Shown here piece after piece: positions 17,188-26,054 of a stretch of DNA of 64,000 nucleotides. This DNA is from Betaproteobacteria bacterium (GTDB taxonomy: Bacteria > Pseudomonadota > Gammaproteobacteria > Burkholderiales > SG8-39). The position numbers and the translations under genes are program-made. How positions within the stretch are numbered: position 1 is the first letter of the stretch; each line of letters opens with the position of its first letter. The DNA lies in NCBI GenBank assembly GCA_004297625.1, contig SCTY01000068.1, positions 62,001 to 126,000 of the forward strand, in the 5' to 3' direction. The notes under the pieces were generated by a model. It worked only from the letters and a program-made list of their open reading frames with translations. It ran no database searches and was not told the origin of the DNA.

Positions 17188-19065
17188 ATGAAGCGGGTCG
17201 CAGAGCAGGCCCTGAGCGTCCTCATCGTCGCGCTCGGGCTGACGGCGGTGTTCGACCTGCCCGCGCTCTGGTTCGGCTACACGGTATTCGCGCAGCAATA
17301 TCTCGGCGCTTTCTGGGGGCTGGTGAGCTGCCTGTGCTTCCTCACCAGCCCGGCGAGCGCCGGAAGCGCGATCCGCTGGTACGACCACGTGCTCGCCGCC
17401 GCGTCGCTCGCGCTCGGGCTGTACATCGCGATCGAGTACCCGAACATCCTCGACACGATCGGGCAACTCTCCACAGGGCGCTCGCTGCTCGCCGGCGCGG
17501 CGGTGCTGCTGGTTCTCGAGGCCACGCGGCGCGTCGCCGGCTGGGCGCTCGTCATCATCGTCGCCTGCTTCATTCTCTACGGCCGCTTCGGCGCCTACTT
17601 TCCCGGAGCGCTCGCCACCACGGGCCTGTCGTGGGACCGCCTGGCGAGCCAGCTTTTCTACGGCACCGACTTCATGTTCGGCTCGCCGCTGCGCATCGCG
17701 GTGCTCGTGGTGTTCGCCTTCATCCTCTTCGGCCAGGTGCTGTTCAACACCGGCGGCGGAGAGGTTTTCATGAAGCTCGCGCAGGCCGCGATGGGCCGCT
17801 TCCGCGGCGGGCCGGCGAAGATGGCGGTCGTCGCGAGCGCGCTCTTCGGCAGCATCTCGGGAAGCGCGGTCGCCAACGTCGCGAGCACCGGCGTCGTCAC
17901 CATCCCGCTCATGAAGCGCACAGGGTACGCGCCGGCATTCGCCGGCGCGGTGGAGGCCGTCGCCTCGACCGGCGGCGCGATCATGCCGCCGGTGATGGGC
18001 GCCGCCGCCTTCGTCATGACGGAATTCCTGGGCATCAGCTACGCGGCGGTGATCGTGGCCGCGCTGCTTCCTGCGCTCGCTTATTACGCCACCCTTCTTA
18101 TCCAGGTGCACTTGCGCGCGCTGCGCGTCGGCCTGCACGGTCTGCCGCCGGAAGAAGTCCCGCCGCTCGGCCCGGTGCTGCGCGAAGGCTGGCTCTATCT
18201 TTTGCCGATCGCCGTCCTGCTCGGCGCGATGTTCCTCGTCGACCTGGACGCGGTGCTCGCCGCGCTGTACGCGACCGGGGCGAACCTGGTGATCGCGCTC
18301 CTGCGCCGGCCGACGCGCAGGCACCTGCGCCCGAGCGAGCTGGTCAGGCTGTGCGTCGAAGTGGCGCAGGGCATGGTGCAGATGACGATCGTGTGCGCCG
18401 CCGCCGGGTTCATCGTGGGGCTCGTCGCCTACACCGGCGTAGGCGTCTCGCTCGCAACGGGACTCTTGACTGCCGCAGGCGGAAACCTGCTGCTGCTTGC
18501 GATCTACACCGCGCTCGTAAGCCTGGTGCTCGGCATGGGAATGCCGGCGACCGCCTGCTACATCCTCGTCGCGGTGCTCATGGCGCCCGCGCTCGTGACC
18601 GCGGGCGTCGTGCCGTTGCTCGCACACCTCTTCGTGTTCTATTTCGGCAACCTGTCGTTCCTGACCCCGCCGGTCGCGCTCGCCGCCTACGCCGCCGCTT
18701 CCATCGCGAAGGCGCCGTTCGTCGCGACCTGCTGGCAGGCGATCCGGCTCGCGCTCGCCGGCTTCATCGTGCCGTTCATCTTTCTCTACAAGCCCGGCAT
18801 GGCGCTGCTCGGCGGAACCGAAGAGGTGATCGGCGCGGTGTTCGACGCCGCGGTGGCGGTCGTGCTTCTCGCCGCCGCGGTCGAGGGCTACTGGTGTGGA
18901 CGGCTCGGCGGGTGGTCGCGCCTGCTTCTCGCCGCCGCTTCGCTGCTCATGTTCTTCCCGGGCTGGGATACCCGCATCGCCGGCCTCGCGATCGCGGTGC
19001 CGCTGCTGTACTACCTCACCCGGTTCAATTCGGCGGCGCCGGCTTTCCGTCCGAAGGCCCCTTGA
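17188..19065 (+). CDS. TRAP transporter fused permease (4TM + 12TM)
   Basis: 625 residues, strongly hydrophobic throughout: an N-terminal DctQ-like part joined to a DctM-like part. Conserved DctM features are FGSISGSAVANVASTGVVTI and VEAVASTGGAIMPPVMGAAA, with GMGMPATACYILVA further on. It forms a sodium-driven importer with the TAXI protein just upstream. The ATG is in the first codons after the upstream TGA. The last 41 bases overlap the convergent VOC gene. Confidence 0.92.
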   Translation: MKRVAEQALSVLIVALGLTAVFDLPALWFGYTVFAQQYLGAFWGLVSCLCFLTSPASAGSAIRWYDHVLAAASLALGLYIAIEYPNILDTIGQLSTGRSLLAGAAVLLVLEATRRVAGWALVIIVACFILYGRFGAYFPGALATTGLSWDRLASQLFYGTDFMFGSPLRIAVLVVFAFILFGQVLFNTGGGEVFMKLAQAAMGRFRGGPAKMAVVASALFGSISGSAVANVASTGVVTIPLMKRTGYAPAFAGAVEAVASTGGAIMPPVMGAAAFVMTEFLGISYAAVIVAALLPALAYYATLLIQVHLRALRVGLHGLPPEEVPPLGPVLREGWLYLLPIAVLLGAMFLVDLDAVLAALYATGANLVIALLRRPTRRHLRPSELVRLCVEVAQGMVQMTIVCAAAGFIVGLVAYTGVGVSLATGLLTAAGGNLLLLAIYTALVSLVLGMGMPATACYILVAVLMAPALVTAGVVPLLAHLFVFYFGNLSFLTPPVALAAYAAASIAKAPFVATCWQAIRLALAGFIVPFIFLYKPGMALLGGTEEVIGAVFDAAVAVVLLAAAVEGYWCGRLGGWSRLLLAAASLLMFFPGWDTRIAGLAIAVPLLYYLTRFNSAAPAFRPKAP

Positions 19066-19450
19066 GCTCCACCGTGTTGCCTTCGGGATCCGTGAGGTAG
19101 ATCGAGATTCCGTTGCCTTCCGCGCCGAAGCGCGGGCGGATGTCGCCGACCCTGACGCCGTGCTTCCCGAGATGCGCGACGATCGCGTCCTGGTCGAACG
19201 GCTCGACGCGGAAGCACAGGTGATCCATGTTGCGGCCTTCGCTTCCCGGGGCGGCGCCGCCGCGCTTTCCGAGCGGCCCGTCGACTGCCACGAGGTCGAG
19301 CATCGCCGAGCCGACGCGCAGGTGCGACATGCCGAACTGCGCCCGGTAGGCCACGTGCTGCGCCCCCAGCACCTCGCAATAGAAGCGGCGCATTGCTTCG
19401 ATATCCCGGACGCGAAGCACGACATGGTCGATATGGCGGATGTTCAGCAT
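19025..19450 (-). CDS. VOC family (glyoxalase/dioxygenase-fold) protein
   Basis: 141 residues. IRHIDHVVLRVRDIEAMRRF at the start and YLTDPEGNTVELKGP at the end give the usual metal ligands (His near residue 8, His in MDHLCFRV, Glu in the last motif). These proteins serve as lyases, isomerases or extradiol dioxygenases. It may be the last gene of the operon running from 26.0 kb, 88 bases after the BenE-type symporter. The 3' end overlaps the TRAP permease on the other strand. Confidence 0.88.
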   Translation of the reverse strand: MLNIRHIDHVVLRVRDIEAMRRFYCEVLGAQHVAYRAQFGMSHLRVGSAMLDLVAVDGPLGKRGGAAPGSEGRNMDHLCFRVEPFDQDAIVAHLGKHGVRVGDIRPRFGAEGNGISIYLTDPEGNTVELKGPSDGKPAPPN

Positions 19451-19538
19451 CGGAGGCGGTCCTATGTGCCCCCATATAGTAGCCGCATGGCGTGGCGATT
19501 CGCATGCGCGGCCTGCTCGTTGGCTTGCACAGCTTTCC

Positions 19539-20717
19539 CTAGGAGCCGGCGCGCTTCAGGTCTTCGCGCTCCAGGAGCCACGCCGCCGCGAGGCCGAGCA
19601 CCAGGCCCCAGAACGCCGCGCCGATGCGGAAGATCGGGACGTCGGCGACCGTCACGAGGAAGCACACGAGCGCGCCGAAGCTGAAGCGGTCGCGGAACGA
19701 GACGGTGAACGCGGTCTGCAGCACGCGCAGCATGGCGAGCCCGGCGAGGGTTGCAATGAACGCGCGCGGCGCAGCGAGCAGAAGCCGCGTGAAGAACGGC
19801 GCCATCAGGCCGAACGCCAGCGCGAACAGGCCGACGAGCACGGCGGCCGTGTAGTGCCGCGATTTCTCGCCCGAGCTCGAGATCAACGCGTTCACGGGCC
19901 CGGTAAGGCAGGTGGACACGCTTCCCACGAGCGCCGTGACCATCGACATTGCGCCGCAGGCCGAGGTGACGAGGTTGATCGGCGCCTTGTGCCCGTTCGC
20001 GGCGAGCACCGCGATTCCCTGCCCGTTCTGCACCACGAGCACGGTGATGGCGAGCGGCACGACGAGCTCCACCATCGCGGCCCAGGAGAACTGCGGCACA
20101 TAGAGATTGGGCGCCGCCCAGGCGAAGAGCGCCCCGGCGGGCGGCTTGAACGCGTCGAGCCACCACAAAGCGACGGCGCCGACGATAAGCGCACCGATGA
20201 GCGGCGGTAGCTTGCGCGCGAGCCGGGGCGCCGCGCTCAACGCGAAGAAAGCCACGGTCATCGGCGCCGCGATCCACAAGGCGTCGCGGAAAGCGAACAC
20301 CAGATCGATCCCGAAGCGCAGGAACACGCCGGCCACCATGGCCATGACGATCGGCATCGGCACCGCTTCCATCGCGCGCCGCACCCAGCCCGAGAGCCCG
20401 AGAAGCAGCATGAGAAGCCCCGTGGCGTGGTAGGCGCCGATCACCTCCACGAAGCTGAAGTGCGAAAGCGCGGGCCCTACCAGCACCGCGCCCGGAATCG
20501 TCCAGAAGAACACGAGCGGCTGCCGGTACGCGAGCGAAACCGCGATGCTGAGCAGGCCGTTCAGGAAAAAACAGCCGAAGATCCACGAAGCGAGGTCCGA
20601 CTCCGAGAGCCCGCCGCGCGCGCCGATGGCGAGAATGATGGCGACCGGCCCGGTCGCGGCAAAAAGAAACGCGACCACGGCATTCGCGGCGTAGACGCCG
20701 CCGAAATCGGCGAGCAC
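19539..20717 (-). CDS. BenE family benzoate/H+-symporter-like membrane protein
   Basis: About 392 residues with 11-12 predicted membrane spans. Family features include YHATGLLMLLLGLSGWVRRA and VVQNGQGIAVLAANGHKAPI (each 20 residues), and VSTCLTGPVNALISSSG. The start is uncertain: a GTG at 20717 gives the normal BenE length, and there is no ATG; a CTG near the upstream gene's stop is possible. It follows the RidA/CnbZ-like gene. BenE proteins import benzoate or related acids by proton symport; substrate here unproven. Confidence 0.85.
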   Translation of the reverse strand: MLADFGGVYAANAVVAFLFAATGPVAIILAIGARGGLSESDLASWIFGCFFLNGLLSIAVSLAYRQPLVFFWTIPGAVLVGPALSHFSFVEVIGAYHATGLLMLLLGLSGWVRRAMEAVPMPIVMAMVAGVFLRFGIDLVFAFRDALWIAAPMTVAFFALSAAPRLARKLPPLIGALIVGAVALWWLDAFKPPAGALFAWAAPNLYVPQFSWAAMVELVVPLAITVLVVQNGQGIAVLAANGHKAPINLVTSACGAMSMVTALVGSVSTCLTGPVNALISSSGEKSRHYTAAVLVGLFALAFGLMAPFFTRLLLAAPRAFIATLAGLAMLRVLQTAFTVSFRDRFSFGALVCFLVTVADVPIFRIGAAFWGLVLGLAAAWLLEREDLKRAGS

Positions 20718-20764
20718 GCGCCCCGGCGCAGGAAGCGGCGAAACCGCCTTTTCGAGCTTTCCGA

Positions 20765-21520
20765 TCAGAGCGCGATCACGATCTCGCGGGCGGCGCCGCG
20801 CACGTCCATTTCGTATTCCAGGCTGACCACCGGCGGGCGGCAGAAATGCCATTCGAGGCCGCCCGCCATCGCGCCGCGCCGCGCGAGCTCTTCGCCGACG
20901 AGCGGACCGACATCGTGCACCGTGTAGGCCTGCGTGCTCACCGCGTCGCGCCATGCGAAGCCGAGCGCGGCCAGGCGGCGTTCCATCTCGCCCGCCACGT
21001 AGCGCAGCTTCTCGCGCATGCCCGCGAGCGAGGTGTCGCCCAGGCGCACGATGCTGCTGCGGTAGTCCGGACCGCCTTCCTTCGCCTCGCCGCCGCCCGC
21101 GACTATGAAGCTGCCGCGCCTGCTATGCGCGGGCACGGTATAGGAAAAAGCGTACAGGGAGGGCTCGGCGGGCTTGTCGTATTCCGGGCAGACGTTGGTG
21201 CGCGCAACCGGGTTGACGCCGTCGCGATACAGGCCCCAGCGCTCGAGCGTCTGCACGTAGTGCCGGTTGAAATCGACGAAGCCCTGCTCGGTGAACGGCG
21301 CAGGCGAGCGCAGCTCGCAGGCCGCAAACGCGGTGCTCGGCCGGCCGAGCGCCTGAAGATGCCGCTCCACGAGGACAAATCCCTCGGCGAGCGGCAGGGG
21401 CTTCGCCAGCCGCGCGCGCTCGAGCTCGAACCCGGGCTGCGCGGCAACGCCGCCGGAATACTGGAATACCGCCTTGATATAGCGGTACCCGCCTGCGTCG
21501 AACACTACGGTATCGGCCAT
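20765..21520 (-). CDS. RidA/YjgF-like protein, possibly CnbZ-type deaminase
   Basis: 251 residues. The second half of a RidA-like fold is suggested by NPVARTNVCPEYDKP and by the late SLEYEMDVRGAAREIVIAL strand. The N-terminal part (TAFAACELRSPAPFTEQGF) resembles 2-amino-5-chloromuconate deaminase (CnbZ) proteins as I remember them; this is from memory, not a search. The ATG overlaps the LivF stop by one base (TGATG), so it is translationally coupled to the importer. A deaminase acting on an imported amino acid or aminomuconate-like compound would fit. Confidence 0.6.
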   Translation of the reverse strand: MADTVVFDAGGYRYIKAVFQYSGGVAAQPGFELERARLAKPLPLAEGFVLVERHLQALGRPSTAFAACELRSPAPFTEQGFVDFNRHYVQTLERWGLYRDGVNPVARTNVCPEYDKPAEPSLYAFSYTVPAHSRRGSFIVAGGGEAKEGGPDYRSSIVRLGDTSLAGMREKLRYVAGEMERRLAALGFAWRDAVSTQAYTVHDVGPLVGEELARRGAMAGGLEWHFCRPPVVSLEYEMDVRGAAREIVIAL

Positions 21521-22242
21521 CAAATCACTCCCAGGTAAGCTTCACGAATCGCCGGATCGTTGCGCAGCGCCTCACTCGGCGCCGAGCGGGTGATGCGGCC
21601 GCTGTCCATCACGTGGCAGTCGCGCGCGAGCTCCAGCGCGGTTGCGACGTCCTGCTCGACGACGAGAAGGGTCAAGCCTTCCCGGTTCAGCGCGCGCAGG
21701 GCGTCGCTGAGCTGATCGACTACGGCCGGCGCGAGCCCGAGCGACAGCTCGTCGATCAGCAGCAAGCGCGGCGCGCTCATCAGGCCGCGGGCGACGGCGC
21801 ACATCTGCTGCTCGCCGCCCGAGAGCGTCCCCGCGTCCTGCGCGCGGCGCTCGGCGAGGATGGGAAACACCTCGTAGATGCGCTCGAGGTCACGCGCAAG
21901 TGCGGCGGCGCCGTCGCGCCGAAGGTACGCGCCCATCAGCAGGTTGTCGCGCACGCTCATCGCCGCGAAGAGGCGCCGGCCTTCGGGCACGTGCGCGATC
22001 CCCGCACCGAGGACGCGCTCGGGCGACGCGCCGGCCAGCTCGCCGCCCGCGAACCGTATGGAGCCTTCGCTCGGAGGCAGCAGCCCGGAGAGAGCGCGCA
22101 GGAGCGTCGTCTTGCCCGCGCCGTTCGAGCCGACCAGGCAGGCGATCTCTCCCGGGTGCACGGCAAAGTCGACGCCCCACAGTACCTGCACGTCGCCGTA
22201 GCCGGCCCGCAGGCCCGAGACGGCAAGCAGCGGCTCAGCCAT
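21520..22242 (-). CDS. branched-chain-type ABC transporter ATPase, LivF-like
   Basis: 240 residues. Walker A GSNGAGKTT is at about residues 38-46, the signature LSGGEQQ near 140 and Walker B LLLIDELSLGLAP near 160, the last typical of LivF. It overlaps the LivG gene by 8 bases (ATGGCTGA) and the next gene by one base. It partners with LivG as the heterodimeric motor of the importer. Confidence 0.93.
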   Translation of the reverse strand: MAEPLLAVSGLRAGYGDVQVLWGVDFAVHPGEIACLVGSNGAGKTTLLRALSGLLPPSEGSIRFAGGELAGASPERVLGAGIAHVPEGRRLFAAMSVRDNLLMGAYLRRDGAAALARDLERIYEVFPILAERRAQDAGTLSGGEQQMCAVARGLMSAPRLLLIDELSLGLAPAVVDQLSDALRALNREGLTLLVVEQDVATALELARDCHVMDSGRITRSAPSEALRNDPAIREAYLGVI

Positions 22243-22984
22243 GAGCGGGTTGGGCCTCGGCGTAGCGCCGGCCGAGGTAGGCTTGCACCACGCGCGCGTC
22301 TTTGACGATCTCCGAAGGCTTGCCCGCGGCGATCAGCTCGCCGTGGTGCAGGACCACGATGCGGCTGCAAAGGGAGAGCACGACCTTCATGAGGTGCTCG
22401 ATGATGACGATAGTGACGCCGCGCGCGGCGATGCCGCGGATGAGCGCGAGCGCCGCGTCCATCTCCACCGCGTTCAAGCCGGCGTTCACCTCGTCGAGGA
22501 GCAGCAGCTTCGGCCGCATGGCCAGCCCCTTGGCGAGCTCCAGGCGCTTGCGCATGGCGAGCGTAAGAGCGCCGGCACGCCGGTCCGCCGCCTGCTCGAG
22601 TCCGACAAAGGCGAGCTGCTCGCGCGCCTGCGCCCGCGCCTCGGCGATGGAGCGCGCGGCGCCGCCGAAAAGCGCCGCCGCCGTCACGTTCTCGAGCACC
22701 GTCATCGCCGAGAACGGCTGCACGATCTGGAAGGTGCGCGCGATGCCGCGGCGCGCCGCCTGGTAGGGACGCAGGCGGGTCACGTCTTCGCCGTCGAAGC
22801 GCACGCGGCCGCTCGTCGCGCGGTGCACTCCCGTAACGACGTTGACGAGCGTGGTCTTGCCCGCGCCGTTCGGGCCGATGAGGCCGACCACTTCGCCGCG
22901 CTGCACCGCGAGGTCGACGCTCGAGAGCGCGCGCAGACCGCCGAAGGCGCGCGAAACGCCGGCGAGCTCGAGCAGCGCGCTCAA
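22235..22984 (-). CDS. branched-chain-type ABC transporter ATPase, LivG-like (TTG start)
   Basis: 249 residues. Walker A is GPNGAGKTT near residues 37-45. The signature helix is the variant LTLAMRKRLELAKGL rather than LSGGQ, followed by LLLLDEVNAGLN; this form occurs in a LivG subgroup. The start is a TTG overlapping the LivM stop (TTGA) with GAGGAGGA just before it; no ATG is available, and longer frames run through LivM. It works with LivF. Confidence 0.92.
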   Translation of the reverse strand: MSALLELAGVSRAFGGLRALSSVDLAVQRGEVVGLIGPNGAGKTTLVNVVTGVHRATSGRVRFDGEDVTRLRPYQAARRGIARTFQIVQPFSAMTVLENVTAAALFGGAARSIAEARAQAREQLAFVGLEQAADRRAGALTLAMRKRLELAKGLAMRPKLLLLDEVNAGLNAVEMDAALALIRGIAARGVTIVIIEHLMKVVLSLCSRIVVLHHGELIAAGKPSEIVKDARVVQAYLGRRYAEAQPAHG

Positions 22985-23895
22985 GCCGTCCTCCTCCTGA
23001 GCGAAATCAGGCCCTTCGGCAGGAAGAGCACCAGCAGCACGATGAGCAGGCCGAGCACGCCGGTGTGCACCTGCAGGTAGTTGCGCCACACCAGCTCCTC
23101 GAGCGAGAGAAACAGCGCCGCGCCGAAGAGCGGACCGAAAACCGAGCCGGCGCCGCCGATCAGCACCATCACGATCGCCTTCACCGAGTAAAGGACGTCG
23201 AATACGTCCGGCGGCTCGATGTAATGCACCCAGGACGCGTAGATCGCGCCCGCGACGCCGACGAACACCCCCGAAAGCATGAATGCCGCCACCTTGTACA
23301 GCGTGGTGTTGACGCCCAGCATGTCGGCGGCGGACTCGTTCTGCTGGATGCAGCGCAGGCCGAAGCCCAGGCGCGAGTGCATTGCCGCCAGCATCGCGGC
23401 GAAGGCGAGCGCCGCCAGCGCGAGCATCGCGTAGAAGAAGAACATGGCCTGGCCCTCGATCGACGCGAGGCGCGGGATCGGCAGGTTGAGGCCCATGCCG
23501 CCGCCCGTAAGGTCGGTCGCTGCGTTCACGAGCTCGCGCAGCACCTCGGCGACCACCAGGCTTGCGATCGCGAAGTAGTGCCCGCGCAGGCGCAGAAGCG
23601 CAACCCCGAGGGCGGCGGCGAAGACAAGCGCAGCGGCGCCGGCGAGCGCCCAGGCGAAGCCCATGGGCGCGCCCAGCTTCTGCGCCACCGCTCCCGCGTA
23701 AGCGCCGAGACCGAAAAAAGCCGCGCTCGCGAAGGATGGATAGCCGGCCATGCCCCCGATGAAGTTCCACGAAATGGCCAGCACGCCGTACATCAGCATG
23801 GTGGTGCCGAGCCGCAGCCAGTAGCTGTCGCCCGCGAGCGGCAGCAGCGCGATGAGGACAAACATCGCGACGGCGCGCAATGCGTCGCGCTTCAT
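22981..23895 (-). CDS. branched-chain-type ABC transporter permease, LivM-like
   Basis: 304 residues with about eight to ten membrane spans. LivM features are WNFIGGMAGYPSFASAAFFG near residue 43, RLRGHYFAIASLVVAEVLRE near residue 100, and AADMLGVNTTLYKVAAFMLS. The ATG overlaps the LivH TGA (ATGA). Together with LivH it forms the channel. Confidence 0.93.
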   Translation of the reverse strand: MKRDALRAVAMFVLIALLPLAGDSYWLRLGTTMLMYGVLAISWNFIGGMAGYPSFASAAFFGLGAYAGAVAQKLGAPMGFAWALAGAAALVFAAALGVALLRLRGHYFAIASLVVAEVLRELVNAATDLTGGGMGLNLPIPRLASIEGQAMFFFYAMLALAALAFAAMLAAMHSRLGFGLRCIQQNESAADMLGVNTTLYKVAAFMLSGVFVGVAGAIYASWVHYIEPPDVFDVLYSVKAIVMVLIGGAGSVFGPLFGAALFLSLEELVWRNYLQVHTGVLGLLIVLLVLFLPKGLISLRRRTA

Positions 23896-24758
23896 TCGTA
23901 GCCCCTTTTGCCGAGCAGCCCGGAGGGACGCACGATCAGCACCAGGATGAGCAGCGTGAAGGACAAGGGGACCGCGTACTCCGGGCCCAACCATAGCGCG
24001 CCGAAGCTCTCCACGACACCGAGCGCAAGGCCGCCGATCATCGCCCCCGGGACGCTGCCCAGCCCGCCGAGCACGCAGATGACGAACGCCTTGCCGAGAT
24101 AAGCAGGTCCGACCAGCGGGGAGATAGGGAAGATCATGGCGAGCAGCGCACCCGAGGCGCCCGCCATGAGCGAACCCAGGCCGAAGGTCACGGCGTAGAT
24201 GCGCTTCACATTGACGCCCATGAGGGCCGCCGCCTCGCGGTCCATGCGCACGGCGACGATGGCGCGGCCGATGCGCGAGCGCGCGAGCAGCAGGTAGAGC
24301 AGGCCGGTGAGCGCGAGCGCGAGGATCATCGCCGTCAACCGGTCGACCGGCACCACCAGCGGGCCCACGCTCAGCACGCCGAGCGGCGGGTCGAGAATGA
24401 TCTTGCGGAAGTCGGCGCTGAAGGCGACGAGCATGCCGTTCGCCAGCATGAGGTCGAGGCCGAAGGTGAGCGACAACGTGAGCAGCACCGGCGCGGCGAT
24501 CATGCGGTTGATGAGCCCCGCCTGGAGGGCATAGCCGAGCGCGAAGAACAGCGGCGCAGCGATGAGGATCGAGGCAAAGGGATGGATCCCGGCGATCGAG
24601 TAGGCGAAGAAGGCGAGATAGCCGCCCAGCACGATGAACGAGCCGTGGAGGATGTTGATGATGTTCAGCACCCCCCACACCAGCGAAAAGCCGGCCGCGA
24701 TGCAGGCGTACAGGCCGCCGAGAATCAGGCCGTTGGCGAGGACCTGCAGGACGAGCAT
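23892..24758 (-). CDS. branched-chain-type ABC transporter permease, LivH-like
   Basis: 288 residues, eight or so membrane spans. LivH motifs include GLYACIAAGFSLVWGVLNII and REAAALMGVNVKRIYAVTFG. It lies 16 bases after the binding-protein gene and overlaps LivM. It is part of a complete five-gene importer on one transcript. Confidence 0.93.
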   Translation of the reverse strand: MLVLQVLANGLILGGLYACIAAGFSLVWGVLNIINILHGSFIVLGGYLAFFAYSIAGIHPFASILIAAPLFFALGYALQAGLINRMIAAPVLLTLSLTFGLDLMLANGMLVAFSADFRKIILDPPLGVLSVGPLVVPVDRLTAMILALALTGLLYLLLARSRIGRAIVAVRMDREAAALMGVNVKRIYAVTFGLGSLMAGASGALLAMIFPISPLVGPAYLGKAFVICVLGGLGSVPGAMIGGLALGVVESFGALWLGPEYAVPLSFTLLILVLIVRPSGLLGKRGYE

Positions 24759-24774
24759 GTCCCCGCCGCGGACG

Positions 24775-25968
24775 TTACTTCACGCCGAGGCGCAACTCGC
24801 CCTGCCTGATCGCCGCCGGATGGATCACCGTGGGCTTGCCCCCCTGGATCTGGAACACCGGCGGCTCGAGGGACACGATCTGGCCGGTCGGCCCGAACTT
24901 TACCGGTCCCCAGAAGGTGGTTTCGTTGAATGACGCGAGCGCGTTGCGCACCTTCGCCGGATCGATGGTTCCCGCCTTCTCGATCGCCATTTGCAGGATC
25001 GCGCCGGCCGCCGCCGCCGAGGCCTCGGCATAGTCGGGCAGCGTCTTGTACTTCGCCTGGAAGCGCTTGACGAAGCTCTCGGTGCTGCCGAAAAGGTCCT
25101 TGCCCTTGTAGCGCACGGCGGGGTGCCACCAGGCCGCGCTGGTCACGTTTTCCGAGAGCTTGCCGGTCGCGTCGATCCACTCCTGATAGGCCGGCGCGGC
25201 GATCATGGTGATCACCGGCGCCTCGAGCTTGAGGTCGGCCATCTGCTTGCGCATGAGCACGAGGTCGTTCGTGTAGCCGGTGGCGAAGATCCAGTGGGGC
25301 GCCTGGGCCTTGATCTGGGTGAGCGCCGAGGCGTGATCGAGCGTGCCGATAGCGTACTTCTCGAAGTACACCACGCTCATGCCGCGCTTTTTCGCCGACT
25401 TCTCCATCTCCTGCGCGATGGCGAGCGGGAAGAGGTCGTTGCGCGCGAGGATGGCCACCCGGTGCACGCCGGGTGCCGCCTTGCGCACGATGTCGGAGAG
25501 CGGCTCGGTCAGCGTGTCATTGGGCGTGAAGGTGCCGAAAAGGTACTTGTAGCCCTGGTCGTAGACCTGCGCCGAGGAGGCGGTGGCCGCGAGGGTGGGC
25601 ACGCCGTACTTCTCGGACACGCCCGATGCGGCTTTCGTCGCCCCGGAACCGAACGGCGAAAACAGGAAGCTCACCTTGTCCTGCGTGATGAGCTTCTCGG
25701 CCGCCTGCACCGCGCGCGGAGTGTTCGACTGGTAGTCGACGTAAACGATCTCCACCTTCATGCGCTTCGCGCCCACTTTGACGCCGCCGGCGGCATTGGC
25801 GGTCTCCGCCCAGAGGTTGTAGCCGCGCTGCTGCTTGACGGCCTCCGGAGAAAGCGGGCCCGTCATCGGCAGCGGTGCGCCGACGCGGATGGTGTCCTGC
25901 GCCGAGGCGGCGACTGCGAAAACAGCGGTAAGCGCGGCAAGCGCCGCACCGGCGATTGGTCGCTTCAT
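24775..25968 (-). CDS. ABC transporter substrate-binding protein, LivK type
   Basis: 397 residues. The signal peptide (MKRPIAGAALAALTAVFAVA, cleavage near ASA-QDTIR) is followed by VGAPLPMTGPLSPEAVKQQR and FLFSPFGSGATKAASGV, as in type I periplasmic Leu/amide-binding proteins. GGAGGAAAAAA precedes the ATG. First gene of the importer operon, divergent from PBP1b across 86 bases. LivK-type receptors bind amino acids, amides or aromatic acids; the coupled RidA/BenE genes hint at an N-containing or aromatic ligand. Confidence 0.92.
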   Translation of the reverse strand: MKRPIAGAALAALTAVFAVAASAQDTIRVGAPLPMTGPLSPEAVKQQRGYNLWAETANAAGGVKVGAKRMKVEIVYVDYQSNTPRAVQAAEKLITQDKVSFLFSPFGSGATKAASGVSEKYGVPTLAATASSAQVYDQGYKYLFGTFTPNDTLTEPLSDIVRKAAPGVHRVAILARNDLFPLAIAQEMEKSAKKRGMSVVYFEKYAIGTLDHASALTQIKAQAPHWIFATGYTNDLVLMRKQMADLKLEAPVITMIAAPAYQEWIDATGKLSENVTSAAWWHPAVRYKGKDLFGSTESFVKRFQAKYKTLPDYAEASAAAAGAILQMAIEKAGTIDPAKVRNALASFNETTFWGPVKFGPTGQIVSLEPPVFQIQGGKPTVIHPAAIRQGELRLGVK

Positions 25969-26054
25969 TTTTTTCCTCCCATCGGGTTTGCGCCCCGCAG
26001 TGTACCCCTCGGCGGGCGCATTTTTTCGCCACATTCGCACAGTAAAATCGGCCG

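Noticed and set aside
17113..19425. Long open frame antisense to the TRAP permease (about 770 codons)
   Set aside because: Low-complexity, charged translation and full overlap with an unmistakable membrane protein.
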